Below, piece by piece: positions 41,940-51,400 of a stretch of 64,000 nt of DNA (the stretch's first letter is position 1; every line of letters begins with the position of its first letter). A model generated the notes under the pieces. It did no database searches. It saw only the letters and a list, made by a program, of their open reading frames with translations, and was not told where the DNA came from. This stretch comes from an uncultured Bacilli bacterium. Its GTDB lineage: Bacteria; Bacillota_I; Bacilli_A; RF39; UBA660. The stretch is from the NCBI GenBank assembly GCA_934130165.1, contig CAKOXO010000001.1:372001-436000 (forward strand), given 5' to 3'. The translations under genes were made by a program, and so were the position numbers.

Positions 41940-43745
41940 ATGTCAAGAAATTTAAAAAATTTAATTATGATTTTATTAATTTTAGCAGTTGGTGGAGCAG
42001 TAATAATTACAGCTAATTATGCCAAAAGTAACTCAGGTGGAGATAAAAACATGAATGGGGCAGGTGGCAGTAATATTTCAGATGCTATGCCAAATAATTC
42101 TAATTCAAATAATATGGAACAACCACCAGAAAAACCAGATGAAAATAGTCAAAATGATAGTAAAAATTCTGATGAAAGTATAAATTCTAGTGATAGCAAA
42201 ACGAATGATGATTCTAATAGGCCTAGTGATTCAAATATGCAACCACCAGAAATGAATAATTCTATGCAACAAAATAGTAGTGAGGCTAATCTATCTATCT
42301 ATTACTTATTATTTGGGGTTGAATCATTTATAATTGCATTATTAATAGCATATTTGATAATGTCTGGATTTAATAAAAAGAATTTTAGAAAAACTTTAAT
42401 TAATAAAGACAAAACCACTATTTATATTTTACTTAGTTTAGTATTAACTTTTAGTTTGACTTTCCTAACTTCATTTTTTACAAATAAATATATAAATTCT
42501 GGTAATAATAAAATGAGTGTAAATAACAATCAAAATAATAATACTAGTAGTAATGTAGGGTATTCTAATTCTAATAAAATAGATAGTGATAAAGATATTA
42601 CTAGTGGAGAATATTCATCTTCAAAGAGTTTTGAAAATGCTTTATTAGTAACTGGTAATATAAAAGCTAATCTTTCAAATATAACAGTTAATAAAACAGG
42701 GGATTCTGATGGTGGAGATAATACTAGCTTTTATGGAACTAATTCTGCTATCTTAGCTAAAGGTGGAGCAAATTTAACTTTAAAAAATATAACTGTGGAA
42801 ACTAATTCTACTGGCAGCAATGGTGTTTTCAGTTATGGAGGAAATGCTTCTACAAATAATACTTCCAGTGATAATACAACAGTTACTATTAGTAATTCCA
42901 AAATAACTACTAAAAAAGATAATTCTGGAGGAATAATGACAACAGGTGGAGGAATAATGGAAGCGCGTAATTTAACAATTACAACTAATGGTATATCTTC
43001 TGCTGCTATTCGTACTGATAGAGGTGGAGGAACTGTAAATGTTAAAGAAGGAACTTATACAACAACAAATCAAGGTTCTCCTAGTATATATTCAACTGCA
43101 AAAATAAGTGTTTCTAGCGCTAAATTAATATCAAAGGCATCAGAGGGAATTGTGATAGAGGGAAAAAACTCAGTTAGTATAGATAATACTACCTTGACTG
43201 ATACAAATAATAAGTTAAATGGAAAATCAACTACCTATAAAAATATCTTTATATATCAATCTATGAGTGGTGATGCTAGTAGTGGACGTGCTACTTTCAA
43301 GGCATCTAATAGTAAGATTACAACTAATAAAGGTGATTCTTTCTATGTTACCAATACATCTGCTAAAATAACATTATCTAACAATGAAATTACTAATAAT
43401 GATAAAAATGGTAATTTATTACGCATAAAAAAGGACTCTTGGGGAAATGAGGGTTCAAATGGTGGTAATGTAGAATTTAATATGAAAAATCAAAAAGCAG
43501 AGGGAAATATTGTTGTTGATAATATTTCAACTTTAAAAATGAATTTGAAAAACAACTCATCATATAAAGGATCCATTAATAACGATAAAAGTGTTAAAAA
43601 TATAACTTTAAAACTTGATAAGACATCAAAGATAACTTTAACTGGAGATTCTTATGTTACCAGTCTTGAAGATGATGATACATCATATAGTAATATTAAT
43701 TTTAATGGTTATAAGTTATATGTTTCTGAAAAAGCTATTAATTAA
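41940..43745 (+). CDS. Membrane-anchored beta-helix surface protein
   Basis: 601 residues: membrane helix at 7-25 (LIMILLILAVGGAVIITA), an Asn/Ser/Asp-rich linker with PPE/PPEM motifs, two more helices (about 116-142 and 157-180: IYYLLFGVESFIIALLIAYL, IYILLSLVLTFSLTFLTSFF), then from about residue 220 a right-handed beta-helix-like region rich in Asn/Thr ladders (NLTLKNITVETNSTG, KISVSSAKLISKASEGIVIE, KITLSNNEITNNDKNG). This resembles the pectate-lyase-like carbohydrate-binding surface proteins of gut Firmicutes. No catalytic residues can be assigned. Ribosome binding site AGAGGTGAT. Confidence 0.75.
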   Translation: MSRNLKNLIMILLILAVGGAVIITANYAKSNSGGDKNMNGAGGSNISDAMPNNSNSNNMEQPPEKPDENSQNDSKNSDESINSSDSKTNDDSNRPSDSNMQPPEMNNSMQQNSSEANLSIYYLLFGVESFIIALLIAYLIMSGFNKKNFRKTLINKDKTTIYILLSLVLTFSLTFLTSFFTNKYINSGNNKMSVNNNQNNNTSSNVGYSNSNKIDSDKDITSGEYSSSKSFENALLVTGNIKANLSNITVNKTGDSDGGDNTSFYGTNSAILAKGGANLTLKNITVETNSTGSNGVFSYGGNASTNNTSSDNTTVTISNSKITTKKDNSGGIMTTGGGIMEARNLTITTNGISSAAIRTDRGGGTVNVKEGTYTTTNQGSPSIYSTAKISVSSAKLISKASEGIVIEGKNSVSIDNTTLTDTNNKLNGKSTTYKNIFIYQSMSGDASSGRATFKASNSKITTNKGDSFYVTNTSAKITLSNNEITNNDKNGNLLRIKKDSWGNEGSNGGNVEFNMKNQKAEGNIVVDNISTLKMNLKNNSSYKGSINNDKSVKNITLKLDKTSKITLTGDSYVTSLEDDDTSYSNINFNGYKLYVSEKAIN

Positions 43746-43751
43746 AATTAT

Positions 43752-43782
43752 AAAGAGATTATAAACTTTAATCTCTTTTCTA
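43752..43782 (+). terminator. Terminator after the beta-helix protein gene
   Basis: The 9-bp stem AAAGAGATT / AATCTCTTT is followed by TTTTC. Confidence 0.75.
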
Positions 43783-43828
43783 TTGAAAAAATTTATTGTA
43801 GATATTATAATTAAACCGGAGGTAAGGT

Positions 43829-44374
43829 ATGATTAATTATGTTAGTGATGGAGAAAATAAAGAATATATAACTATAAGGTTTATGGATTTAATAACTCTA
43901 TTTGATTCTGCAGAAAAAAATGTTCAAAAATTGCTTAGTAGACTTTATAAACCAACTTTTCAATATTGTTCTGAAAATGGTGAAGCTATAGTTGATGTTG
44001 ATGTAACAATAAGTAAAGAAAGTGAGTTAGGTAGATATATTTTAAATAATAAATCTATTTTTATAGATGATGATGATAAAATAACTTATGATAAGGTAAT
44101 AAATGCTTTTAATGTTTCAGTTTATAAAGAGGATATTAAGATGTCTAATAGGCTAATGCATTTATTTAAAGGAAGAGTAGAAGGTATGAGAGATGAACTT
44201 TCATATATTGATTCTAATGTTCTAGATTATATTACGGAAAATGGCAACTTTAAATCATTTTTAGCAAAGGAAGATGGAGTTGTTGAAAATAAAAAACAAT
44301 TAGTTTATGATGATAAAGATAACTCTGTGAGTATGAAGTCTTTATCAAGTATAAAACAAAAAAAGAAAGATTAA
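43829..44374 (+). CDS. Hypothetical protein upstream of the ymcA-cotE pair
   Basis: 181 residues, soluble, starting with AACCGGAGG upstream. Segments such as YITIRFMDLITLFDSAEKNV and HLFKGRVEGMRDELSYIDSN are helical; the C-terminal 30 residues are basic and probably disordered. No recognised family. It ends 4 bases before the ymcA-like gene, so the two are co-transcribed. Confidence 0.6.
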   Translation: MINYVSDGENKEYITIRFMDLITLFDSAEKNVQKLLSRLYKPTFQYCSENGEAIVDVDVTISKESELGRYILNNKSIFIDDDDKITYDKVINAFNVSVYKEDIKMSNRLMHLFKGRVEGMRDELSYIDSNVLDYITENGNFKSFLAKEDGVVENKKQLVYDDKDNSVSMKSLSSIKQKKKD

Positions 44375-44378
44375 TTGT

Positions 44379-44708
44379 ATGTTAGATGAAAATGTAGAAA
44401 AAGAACTTAATAATTTGATTGAATATATTAGTAATACACCCCAGTATAAAAATTGTATTTTAATTAAAGAACAAATGAAGAAAAACGAAGATATAAATAA
44501 GCTAATCAAAAAAATAAAAAGATTACAAAAGTTATTTGTTAGAGAAAATAGTGAAAAGATAAAGATAGATTTAGAAGATGCTGAAGAAAAATTAAATTCT
44601 ATTCCTATTTATAATGAGTATATTAACAACTTAAAAGAAGTTAATGAAATGATAGATTTAATAAATGATGAATTAAATGATTATTTTTCTAAAAAAATAA
44701 ATAATTAA
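44379..44708 (+). CDS. ricA: YmcA/RicA-like protein (YlbF/YmcA family)
   Basis: 109 residues, all helical. The C-terminal pattern AEEKLNSIPIYNEYINNLKEVNEMIDLIND aligns with the Bacillus YmcA segment (Leu-x-x-Ile-Pro, Glu-Phe/Tyr, Glu-Val-Asn). RicA works with RicF and RicT to assist RNase Y mRNA processing and sporulation/biofilm phosphorelay. The next gene is cotE, which follows ymcA directly in Bacillus too; this shared order supports RicA rather than its paralogue YlbF. The cysteines of Bacillus RicA's C terminus are absent: the chain ends earlier. Confidence 0.75.
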   Translation: MLDENVEKELNNLIEYISNTPQYKNCILIKEQMKKNEDINKLIKKIKRLQKLFVRENSEKIKIDLEDAEEKLNSIPIYNEYINNLKEVNEMIDLINDELNDYFSKKINN

Positions 44709-44735
44709 AAAGCACTAAAATGAGTGCTTTTTTTA
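44708..44735 (+). terminator. Terminator between ymcA-like gene and cotE
   Basis: The 8-bp stem AAAGCACT / AGTGCTTT is followed by T7. It separates cotE into its own transcript. Confidence 0.8.
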
Positions 44736-44770
44736 TTTTAATTGCATAAATTAAATTGAGGAGGAGTAAT

Positions 44771-45310
44771 ATGTCTAATTATAAAGAAATTGTTACTAAA
44801 GCTGTTATCGGTAAAGGTAAAAAAACATTTACTACTACTAATGAAAAATTAGTAGATAAAAAACCTTCAACTATTTTAGGATGCTGGGTAATCAACCATA
44901 CTTTTAAGGGTGAAAGAAAAAATGATGCAATTATTATTACTGGATCATATGATGTTAATGTATGGTATTCTTATGATAATGATACTAAAACCGAAGTTTT
45001 AAAAGATACTAATACTTATAGAGAAGTGGTAAATATCAGAAGAAGAGAAGATTCAGATACTGATAGTGAGGAAGTAATTGTTAGAAGTCTAAAACAACCT
45101 AGCTGTTCAAAAGTTGATATAGATAATAATAAAATTGTATATACAATAGAAAAAGAATTAGGAATTGAACTAGTAGGTGATGTAAAAGTAAAAATAGAAA
45201 TAAATGAAGAAGAAGATCCTTGGGATGAGATTATAGAAAATCCAGAGAAGGTAGAAGAAGAAATAGAAGAAGAAGTCAAAGAAGATTTTATTAATGAAGA
45301 GACTATATAG
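44771..45310 (+). CDS. cotE: Outer spore coat protein CotE
   Basis: 179 residues from ATG 44771 (GAGGAGG upstream). CotE is the morphogenetic protein that organises the outer coat of endospores. Conservation with Bacillus CotE is strong: YKEIVTKAVIGKGKKTFTTT, KPSTILGCWVINHTFKG, GSYDVNVWYSYDNDTKTEVL and a final acidic tail (EEEDPWDEI, EEIEEEVKED). The Cys-Gly motif and KQPSC block are also present. Its presence strongly indicates real endospores or a recent sporulating ancestor. Confidence 0.93.
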   Translation: MSNYKEIVTKAVIGKGKKTFTTTNEKLVDKKPSTILGCWVINHTFKGERKNDAIIITGSYDVNVWYSYDNDTKTEVLKDTNTYREVVNIRRREDSDTDSEEVIVRSLKQPSCSKVDIDNNKIVYTIEKELGIELVGDVKVKIEINEEEDPWDEIIENPEKVEEEIEEEVKEDFINEETI

Positions 45311-45316
45311 CTAGTT

Positions 45317-45342
45317 GGAGGTCTAAAAACCTTCTTTTTTAT
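45317..45342 (+). terminator. Terminator after cotE
   Basis: GGAGGT / ACCTTC stem (one G-T pair) with loop CTAAAA and a T run. Confidence 0.7.
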
Positions 45343-45372
45343 TAATAAAAATCTACTGTTATCAAAAAAAGG

Positions 45373-45401
45373 TTGACAGACATTAATAAATAATATATAA
45401 T
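45373..45401 (+). promoter_or_regulatory. Consensus promoter of rpsP
   Basis: TTGACA, 17 bases, TATAAT: a perfect sigma-A promoter, fitting a ribosomal protein gene. Confidence 0.85.
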
Positions 45402-45430
45402 TAAAAAGCAATGAAAGGAAGGTGCTTAAA

Positions 45431-45706
45431 ATGGCAGTAAAATTAAGATTAACAAGAATGGGTGCAAAAAAACGTCCTACATATAGAATTGTTGCAACTG
45501 ACTCAAGAAGACCTAGAGATGGACAATATTTAGAATTAGTTGGAACTTATAGCCCAGTTGGAGAAAAAACAGTAAAGATTAATGAAGAAATAGCTTTAAA
45601 GTGGTTAAATAATGGAGCTATTCCAACAGATACAGTTAAAAACTTATTAAGTGAAGCTGGTATTATGAAAAAATATGCTGAAGCAAAAGATAAGAAGGCT
45701 AACTAA
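45431..45706 (+). CDS. rpsP: 30S ribosomal protein S16
   Basis: 91 residues from ATG 45431 (AAGGAAGGTG upstream). [35 protein letters not shown] and VGTYSPVG are the standard S16 blocks. Strong consensus promoter. It is followed 2 bases later by khpA, the conserved neighbour, but the usual rimM and trmD are not behind it. Confidence 0.97.
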   Translation: MAVKLRLTRMGAKKRPTYRIVATDSRRPRDGQYLELVGTYSPVGEKTVKINEEIALKWLNNGAIPTDTVKNLLSEAGIMKKYAEAKDKKAN

Positions 45707-45708
45707 TT

Positions 45709-45957
45709 ATGGATTTAGTAAGTTTAACAGAGAAGATAATAAAATCTTTAGTTAATAATGAAGATGCAGTAAGTGTAAAAGAGTTTCCTACTGAGGAGGA
45801 AAATGTAATACTTATTCAAGTAATTGTTGCTGAAGAAGATATGGGAAGAGTAATTGGAAAAGCTGGAAAAACTGCTAATGCAATTAGAACACTAGTACAA
45901 GCAAGTAGTGCTCTAAAACAAAATAAATATGTAAAAATAGATATTGATAAATTTTAA
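45709..45957 (+). CDS. khpA: KH-domain RNA-binding protein KhpA
   Basis: 82 residues. One KH domain with GRVIGKAGKTANAIRTLVQA containing the Gly-x-x-Gly loop. KhpA pairs with KhpB (Jag) in Firmicutes to bind RNA and regulate cell wall/division. Coupled to rpsP. Terminator follows. Confidence 0.95.
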   Translation: MDLVSLTEKIIKSLVNNEDAVSVKEFPTEEENVILIQVIVAEEDMGRVIGKAGKTANAIRTLVQASSALKQNKYVKIDIDKF

Positions 45958-45982
45958 AAGATAACGTTTGTTATCTTTTTCT
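45956..45982 (+). terminator. Terminator after khpA
   Basis: The 10-bp stem AAAAGATAAC / GTTATCTTTT with loop GTTT is followed by T. Confidence 0.85.
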
Positions 45983-46034
45983 TGTTTAAAATAGTTTTTC
46001 GTATTATACTAATTGTAGAAAGAATGGAGGATAT

Positions 46035-46835
46035 ATGAAAAAAAGAATTATTAGTGCCATAGTAATAATGGCAATATTTATACCAATTTTAGTACTAGGG
46101 GGTAAACCTTTTGCAATAGTAATGTCACTTCTTGCTGTTTTAGGGTTACATGAGTTAATAAAAATGAGAGAAACTAAAAAAGAATTTCCATTTATGATGA
46201 AAGTTTTTGCATACGTTTTAGTTTTGTTTTTTTCACTAAATGATTTTACTTCAATTACATTTCACTCTACACTAGACTATAGAGTAATGAGTTTCATTAT
46301 ATTTGCATTTTTAATGCCAATGGTGTTTATTAATAATAATAGAAAATATAATTTAAATGATGCATTATTTTTAATAAGTTCAATATTATTTATTGGGTTA
46401 AGTTTTAATTTAATAATTATTACTCGTAATTATGACATATTATATATTGTATATCTATTATTAATAACTATACTTACAGATACATTTGCATTATTTACAG
46501 GAATGCTAATAGGTAGACATAAGCTTGCCAAAGATATTTCTCCAAATAAAACTATAGAGGGATTTTTAGGAGGAATATTTATGGGAACTGTAATTCCAAC
46601 AGCTTTCTATCATATAGCAATAAATTCAAGTTCTTCTATTATATTAATAGGAATAGTAACTTTAGTCTTAGCAGTAGTTGGTCAAATTGGTGATTTAGTA
46701 TTTTCATCAATTAAAAGATACTATGGTAAAAAGGACTTTTCTAATTTAATTCCTGGACATGGTGGAATCCTTGATAGATTAGATAGTATTATCTTTGTTA
46801 TCTTAGCATCTATTTTATTTTTAGGTATACTATAA
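46035..46835 (+). CDS. cdsA: Phosphatidate cytidylyltransferase
   Basis: 266 residues, about eight membrane helices. It makes CDP-diacylglycerol from phosphatidate and CTP. The signature lies near the C terminus: FSNLIPGHGGILDRLDSIIFVI (Gly-x-Leu-Asp-Arg-x-Asp), preceded by TDTFALFTGMLIGRHKLAKD with SPNKTIEGFLGG. Start ATG 46035 with GGAGG. Followed 10 bases later by the protease RseP, the common cdsA-rseP pair. Confidence 0.95.
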   Translation: MKKRIISAIVIMAIFIPILVLGGKPFAIVMSLLAVLGLHELIKMRETKKEFPFMMKVFAYVLVLFFSLNDFTSITFHSTLDYRVMSFIIFAFLMPMVFINNNRKYNLNDALFLISSILFIGLSFNLIIITRNYDILYIVYLLLITILTDTFALFTGMLIGRHKLAKDISPNKTIEGFLGGIFMGTVIPTAFYHIAINSSSSIILIGIVTLVLAVVGQIGDLVFSSIKRYYGKKDFSNLIPGHGGILDRLDSIIFVILASILFLGIL

Positions 46836-46845
46836 GGAGGATTAC

Positions 46846-47883
46846 ATGACATTAATTATATTTATATTAGTTTTAGGAGCAATAATATTTGTTCATGAAT
46901 TAGGACATTTCCTATTTGCTAAAATAATGGGTGTATATGTTTATGAGTTTTCACTTGGAATGGGTCCTAGATTATTACATAAAAAGGGGAAAGAAACTGA
47001 TTATTGTCTTAGATTAATACCAATAGGTGGTTTTTGTTCTATGGCAGGTGAAGAAATAGATGAAGAAGATATAAAAGTTCCTAAAAATAGAAGATTACAA
47101 GCTAAAAAACCATGGCAAAGATTTTTAATAATGTTTTTTGGACCAGGATTTAATTTCATTTTTGCGATTTTATTATTATTTTTTGTAGCAATAATTTGGG
47201 GAAGTCCTAGTTATAAACCAATTATATCTGAAACTACTAAAAACTATCCTGCATATGAGGCTGGACTTAGAAAAGGCGATAAGATTTTAACTATTAATAA
47301 TCATAAAATATCTACTCTTGATGATGTATCTTTATATTTAACTCTTGCTAATCCAAAGAATAAAACTACTATTGAGGTTGTAACAAAGTCAGGAGAAAAT
47401 AAAGAATATAAGGTAAAACCAAAAAAAGAAACTAAAAAAGGTACCACTACATATAAGTATGGTATAGGATTAAAATCAACAAAGAAATATGGTTTTGTTA
47501 ATTCAGTTAAATATACAGTTGTCAAAACAGGTTCATTATTTAAACAAATGTGGATTACAGTAGAAAGCTTATTTACTGGAGGCGTAAAAGTAAATCAATT
47601 ATCTGGACCAGTTGGAATATATTCTATAGTAGGTGAGCAAAGCAGGGCTGGACTTTCAAGTATATTATATTTAATGGCATTTTTAAGTATAAATGTAGGT
47701 TTTATTAATTTAATTCCTTTACCAGCTTTTGATGGAGGACATATTTTATTTATAGTAATAGAAAAAATAAAGGGTTCACCAGTTTCTTCTAAAACAGAAA
47801 ATATGATTCATACGATAGGATTATTCCTATTGATGGCTCTTATGGTATATATAACATTTAATGATATTTTAAAGCTATTTTAA
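46846..47883 (+). CDS. rseP: Site-2 intramembrane metalloprotease RseP/RasP
   Basis: 345 residues. Zinc site IFVHELGHFLFAK in the first helix (His-Glu-x-x-His, residues about 17-21) and NLIPLPAFDGGHILF in the third (Asn-x-x-Pro-x-Pro-x-x-Asp-Gly-Gly). One PDZ domain (about 110-190: PAYEAGLRKGDKILTINNHK). It cleaves membrane-embedded anti-sigma factors and signal peptide remnants. Terminator overlaps its end. Confidence 0.95.
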   Translation: MTLIIFILVLGAIIFVHELGHFLFAKIMGVYVYEFSLGMGPRLLHKKGKETDYCLRLIPIGGFCSMAGEEIDEEDIKVPKNRRLQAKKPWQRFLIMFFGPGFNFIFAILLLFFVAIIWGSPSYKPIISETTKNYPAYEAGLRKGDKILTINNHKISTLDDVSLYLTLANPKNKTTIEVVTKSGENKEYKVKPKKETKKGTTTYKYGIGLKSTKKYGFVNSVKYTVVKTGSLFKQMWITVESLFTGGVKVNQLSGPVGIYSIVGEQSRAGLSSILYLMAFLSINVGFINLIPLPAFDGGHILFIVIEKIKGSPVSSKTENMIHTIGLFLLMALMVYITFNDILKLF

Positions 47884-47899
47884 TAGCTTTTTTTTTAAT
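47870..47899 (+). terminator. Terminator after rseP
   Basis: The stem AAAGCTAT / ATAGCTTT is followed by T9; the stop codon lies in the loop. Confidence 0.8.
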
Positions 47900-47981
47900 A
47901 TTTTGTTTACAAATAGTTGATAAAATAGTATCATATATTTATAAAGTAAAAATAGGTATTTGTAAGGTGAGGGAATAAGGA

Positions 47982-48407
47982 ATGAGAAATAAAAATGTAA
48001 TTATTGGTATGATTTTAGCGATTATAATACTAGTGATAGGGCTATTACTATTTATTTTTGTATTTAAAGGAGATAGATTAACACCAGTTGAAAAAATTAA
48101 TGTTTCTCTTATCAATAAGGAAGATATGATTTTATATATTGGTAGTAGTAAAAATTGTTCTTATTGTAAAAATGTATCTAAATATTTAGATAAAAATAAA
48201 ATAGATTATACATATTATGACGTTAGTAAAGATAGTAAAAGTAATTATGAAAAATTATTACAATCATTGTCTATTAATAAGAATGATTTTAATTACCCTG
48301 CAATTATTTATATTAAAGAAGGAGAATTATACTCTAATATACTTAATATAAATAGTGAAGAAGTAATGGACGTTTTTTTTGAAAACAGCAGTATAAGCAG
48401 TAAATAA
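47982..48407 (+). CDS. Membrane-anchored thioredoxin-like protein
   Basis: 141 residues: a membrane helix (IGMILAIIILVIGLLLFIFV), then a short thioredoxin/glutaredoxin fold with LYIGSSKNCSYCKNVSKYL (Cys-x-x-Cys: Cys-Ser-Tyr-Cys) and a likely cis-Pro in FNYPAIIYIKEG. The active site faces outside, so it would handle disulfides in secreted proteins. Its neighbour, the 2131-residue repeat protein, is rich in cysteine pairs, which makes it an obvious partner; that link is inference from position. Confidence 0.8.
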   Translation: MRNKNVIIGMILAIIILVIGLLLFIFVFKGDRLTPVEKINVSLINKEDMILYIGSSKNCSYCKNVSKYLDKNKIDYTYYDVSKDSKSNYEKLLQSLSINKNDFNYPAIIYIKEGELYSNILNINSEEVMDVFFENSSISSK

Positions 48408-48438
48408 TTAGTATTTTTAATAGGTGGGAAGTGTTTAT

Positions 48439-51400
48439 ATGAGTAATATAAAGAAAAGAAGTATTTATGTATTATTTTTATTATTGGTATTTATAATAGG
48501 AATTAGCTATGCCTGGTTACAAATAACTTTAACTGGGGATAAGAAAAATACAGTTACAGTTGGTACATTATCATTAAAATTAGATGATAAAGCTAGTGAA
48601 GGTATTGATATTGATAATGCTGTCCCACTTAGTGATGAGACTGGACTAAAAACTAAGAGTTATAAATTTGAATTAGAAAATAATGGAACTATAGTTAGTA
48701 ACTATACAGTTTATTTGGATGATTTAGAACTAGAAGAAGGAAAGGTTAGATTACCTGATCAATATGTTAAATATACATTAATTAAAAATGGTAAAGAAAG
48801 TTCTCCTGCTTTATTATCAACAACAGGGACTAATCCAAATAGAATTTTAGATAGTGGTAAGTTAAAAGTTGGAGAAAAAAATACCTATGAATTGAAAGTA
48901 TGGATAGATTCAAATGCTGATAATAGTATAATGGGAATGACATTTTTAACAAAAATAAGAGTTGAGGCTTCTCAAGAAGGAATAGAAAATGATAATCCTA
49001 CTAAACGTGATGATATAAATATAGAAGATGGTAAAACAACAAAAATAGATACGGGAGATAGGGATCCTAATGATTTTACATTCAAAAGCAATGATCCTGA
49101 TGTTGCCGATGTTGATAAAGAAGGAAATGTTATTCCAAAAGGTCCTGGTACAACAGATATTATCATTAAAAATAAAGAAACTGGAGAAGAAGAAATAGTA
49201 ACTATAAAGGTAACTAAAAAAATTAATGTAACCTATGTTGATAATGATAATATAGAGTCAATTGAAAAAACTACTGATAGTTGTATTCTTGATAAAAAGG
49301 GTCAAACTAGTTGTGATATAGTCCTACCTGAAGTCAAAGCTAGAGATGGCTATACCGTTATAGGGTGGAATAAAGATGCAAATGCTATAACTGGTGAAAA
49401 AGTAGGAACTAAAGTTAGCGTATCAGAAGATACCAATTTTTTTGCTATAGTAGGCAAAAATAGGGTTAAATATAAGGCAACTTTTAATAAAAATGGTAAA
49501 GGTGTAGAATCAATAGGTAATGAGGAATTAACTTGTGATACTCTTGGGGATTCATGTTCAATAGAAATGCCAGATATTACAGTAAAAGAAGATTATGAAG
49601 TAATTGGCTGGTCAACTGATAGTAATGCTACTGATGCTGATATCAAAGTAGGTATGAAAGTTGAAATTAACTCTGATACAACATATTATGCTATAACAAG
49701 AAAAAAAGAAAAAACATACACAATTAAATTTTATAAGAATAACGCACAACAACTAGATGGTAATGCTGATTTATATATAGAAAAGTCATGTACAATAGAT
49801 GCAGTTTATAATAATGAAGAACAAAAAACTAGTTGTAAAATAATAACACCAAATATAGTTGGAAGTAGTAATACTCCAATAGTAGTTGGATTTGCTTCTG
49901 ATAAAAATAGCAAAGATAAAGAACTAGCAGTTAATGAAGAGATTGAAGTTAGTAGTAATAAAGTATATTATGCTATAACTAAAAGTAATGAAAAAAAATA
50001 TAAAGCAACATTTATAAGATATGGTAATGGTGTATTATCTATAGATAACCAAACTGGAAACATTGAAAAAGAATGTAGTATAGCTGAAACATTTAATGGT
50101 GAAGAGCAAAAATCATATTGTAATATTACTGCACCAAGTATTGAAACTGAAACATCATATACTGCTATTGGTTGGAATAGTACTAAAGATAGTAAAATAG
50201 GTCTAAGTAATATATCTTTAACAGAAGATACTGTTTATTATTCTGTAAGTAGAAAAAATGCAATTACATACAAGGTTACTTTTAATAAAAATGGTGCAAA
50301 AACATTAGATGGTGTAGATTCAGAAAAGGTTGTAAAAACTTGTACAATAGATGAAGTATATAACAATGAAGAACAAAAAACTAGTTGTATAGTAGAGGCT
50401 CCTACTATAATAGCCAGTGATAATACTCCAATTGTTTTAGGATATGCTAAAGATAAAACAGCAACTATTGCTAGTAATAGTTCTGAAATAGAAGTAAGTA
50501 ATGATGAAGAATACTATGCAATAACTAAGAAAAATAGTGAAGCTGTATATATAAATTATAAAATAAATGGTGCAGCACTATATACTATCGATGATTTAGA
50601 AAAAACAGAGGATTTCAAATTATTAGCTTGTAATAAAAAAGCAACCTATAATGGAGAAAAACAGCCTGGTTGTAATATTATTATTGCGAATATTGTCGGA
50701 AGTAGTAATACTCCAAAAGTTTTGGGATGGAGTGGTAGTGCAACAGATCATGATAATATAATATATAAAGCAAATCAAGAAGTATCTTTAGAAAATAGTA
50801 TAGATTTATATGCTCAAACTACTAAGGAAAAAGTAACTTATAATATTAAAAGCTATAATGCTGGAAAGAATGTAGCATCAATTAATGATGAAAACGCAAA
50901 AAAATCTTGTACAATAGATGCAACTTATAATGGAGAAAAACAAGAAATGAGTTGTACAATTGATAAACTACCTATAGTAACTCCAAAATCAGGATATAAG
51001 TATGCAGGATGGACAAAAGATAGTGCCACATCAACAAACGGAAACAGTACAATAACATTAACAAAAGATAATGATAATAAAGATTGGTATTCTTATGCTA
51101 TTGGTAATTCTTTTACAATTGAGTACTATGTTGATAATGTCTTAAATCAAAAAGAAATATATCAAGTTTCTGATAGTGTTGAATTAAAGAAAGTAGAAAA
51201 ACAAGGATATAGCTTTAAAGGTTGGGATACTTCAAGTGATGCAAATACAGTAGTTTATAAAAATAATCAAGCAGCTTCTATATCTGCAAAAGAAGATGAT
51301 GTAATTAAACTTTATGCAGTGTTTGTAGATGATATAGCTCCTGTCTGTAGTTTTGGAACAGCACCAACTACCACAGTTCAAAATAATGTTGAAATTGAAT

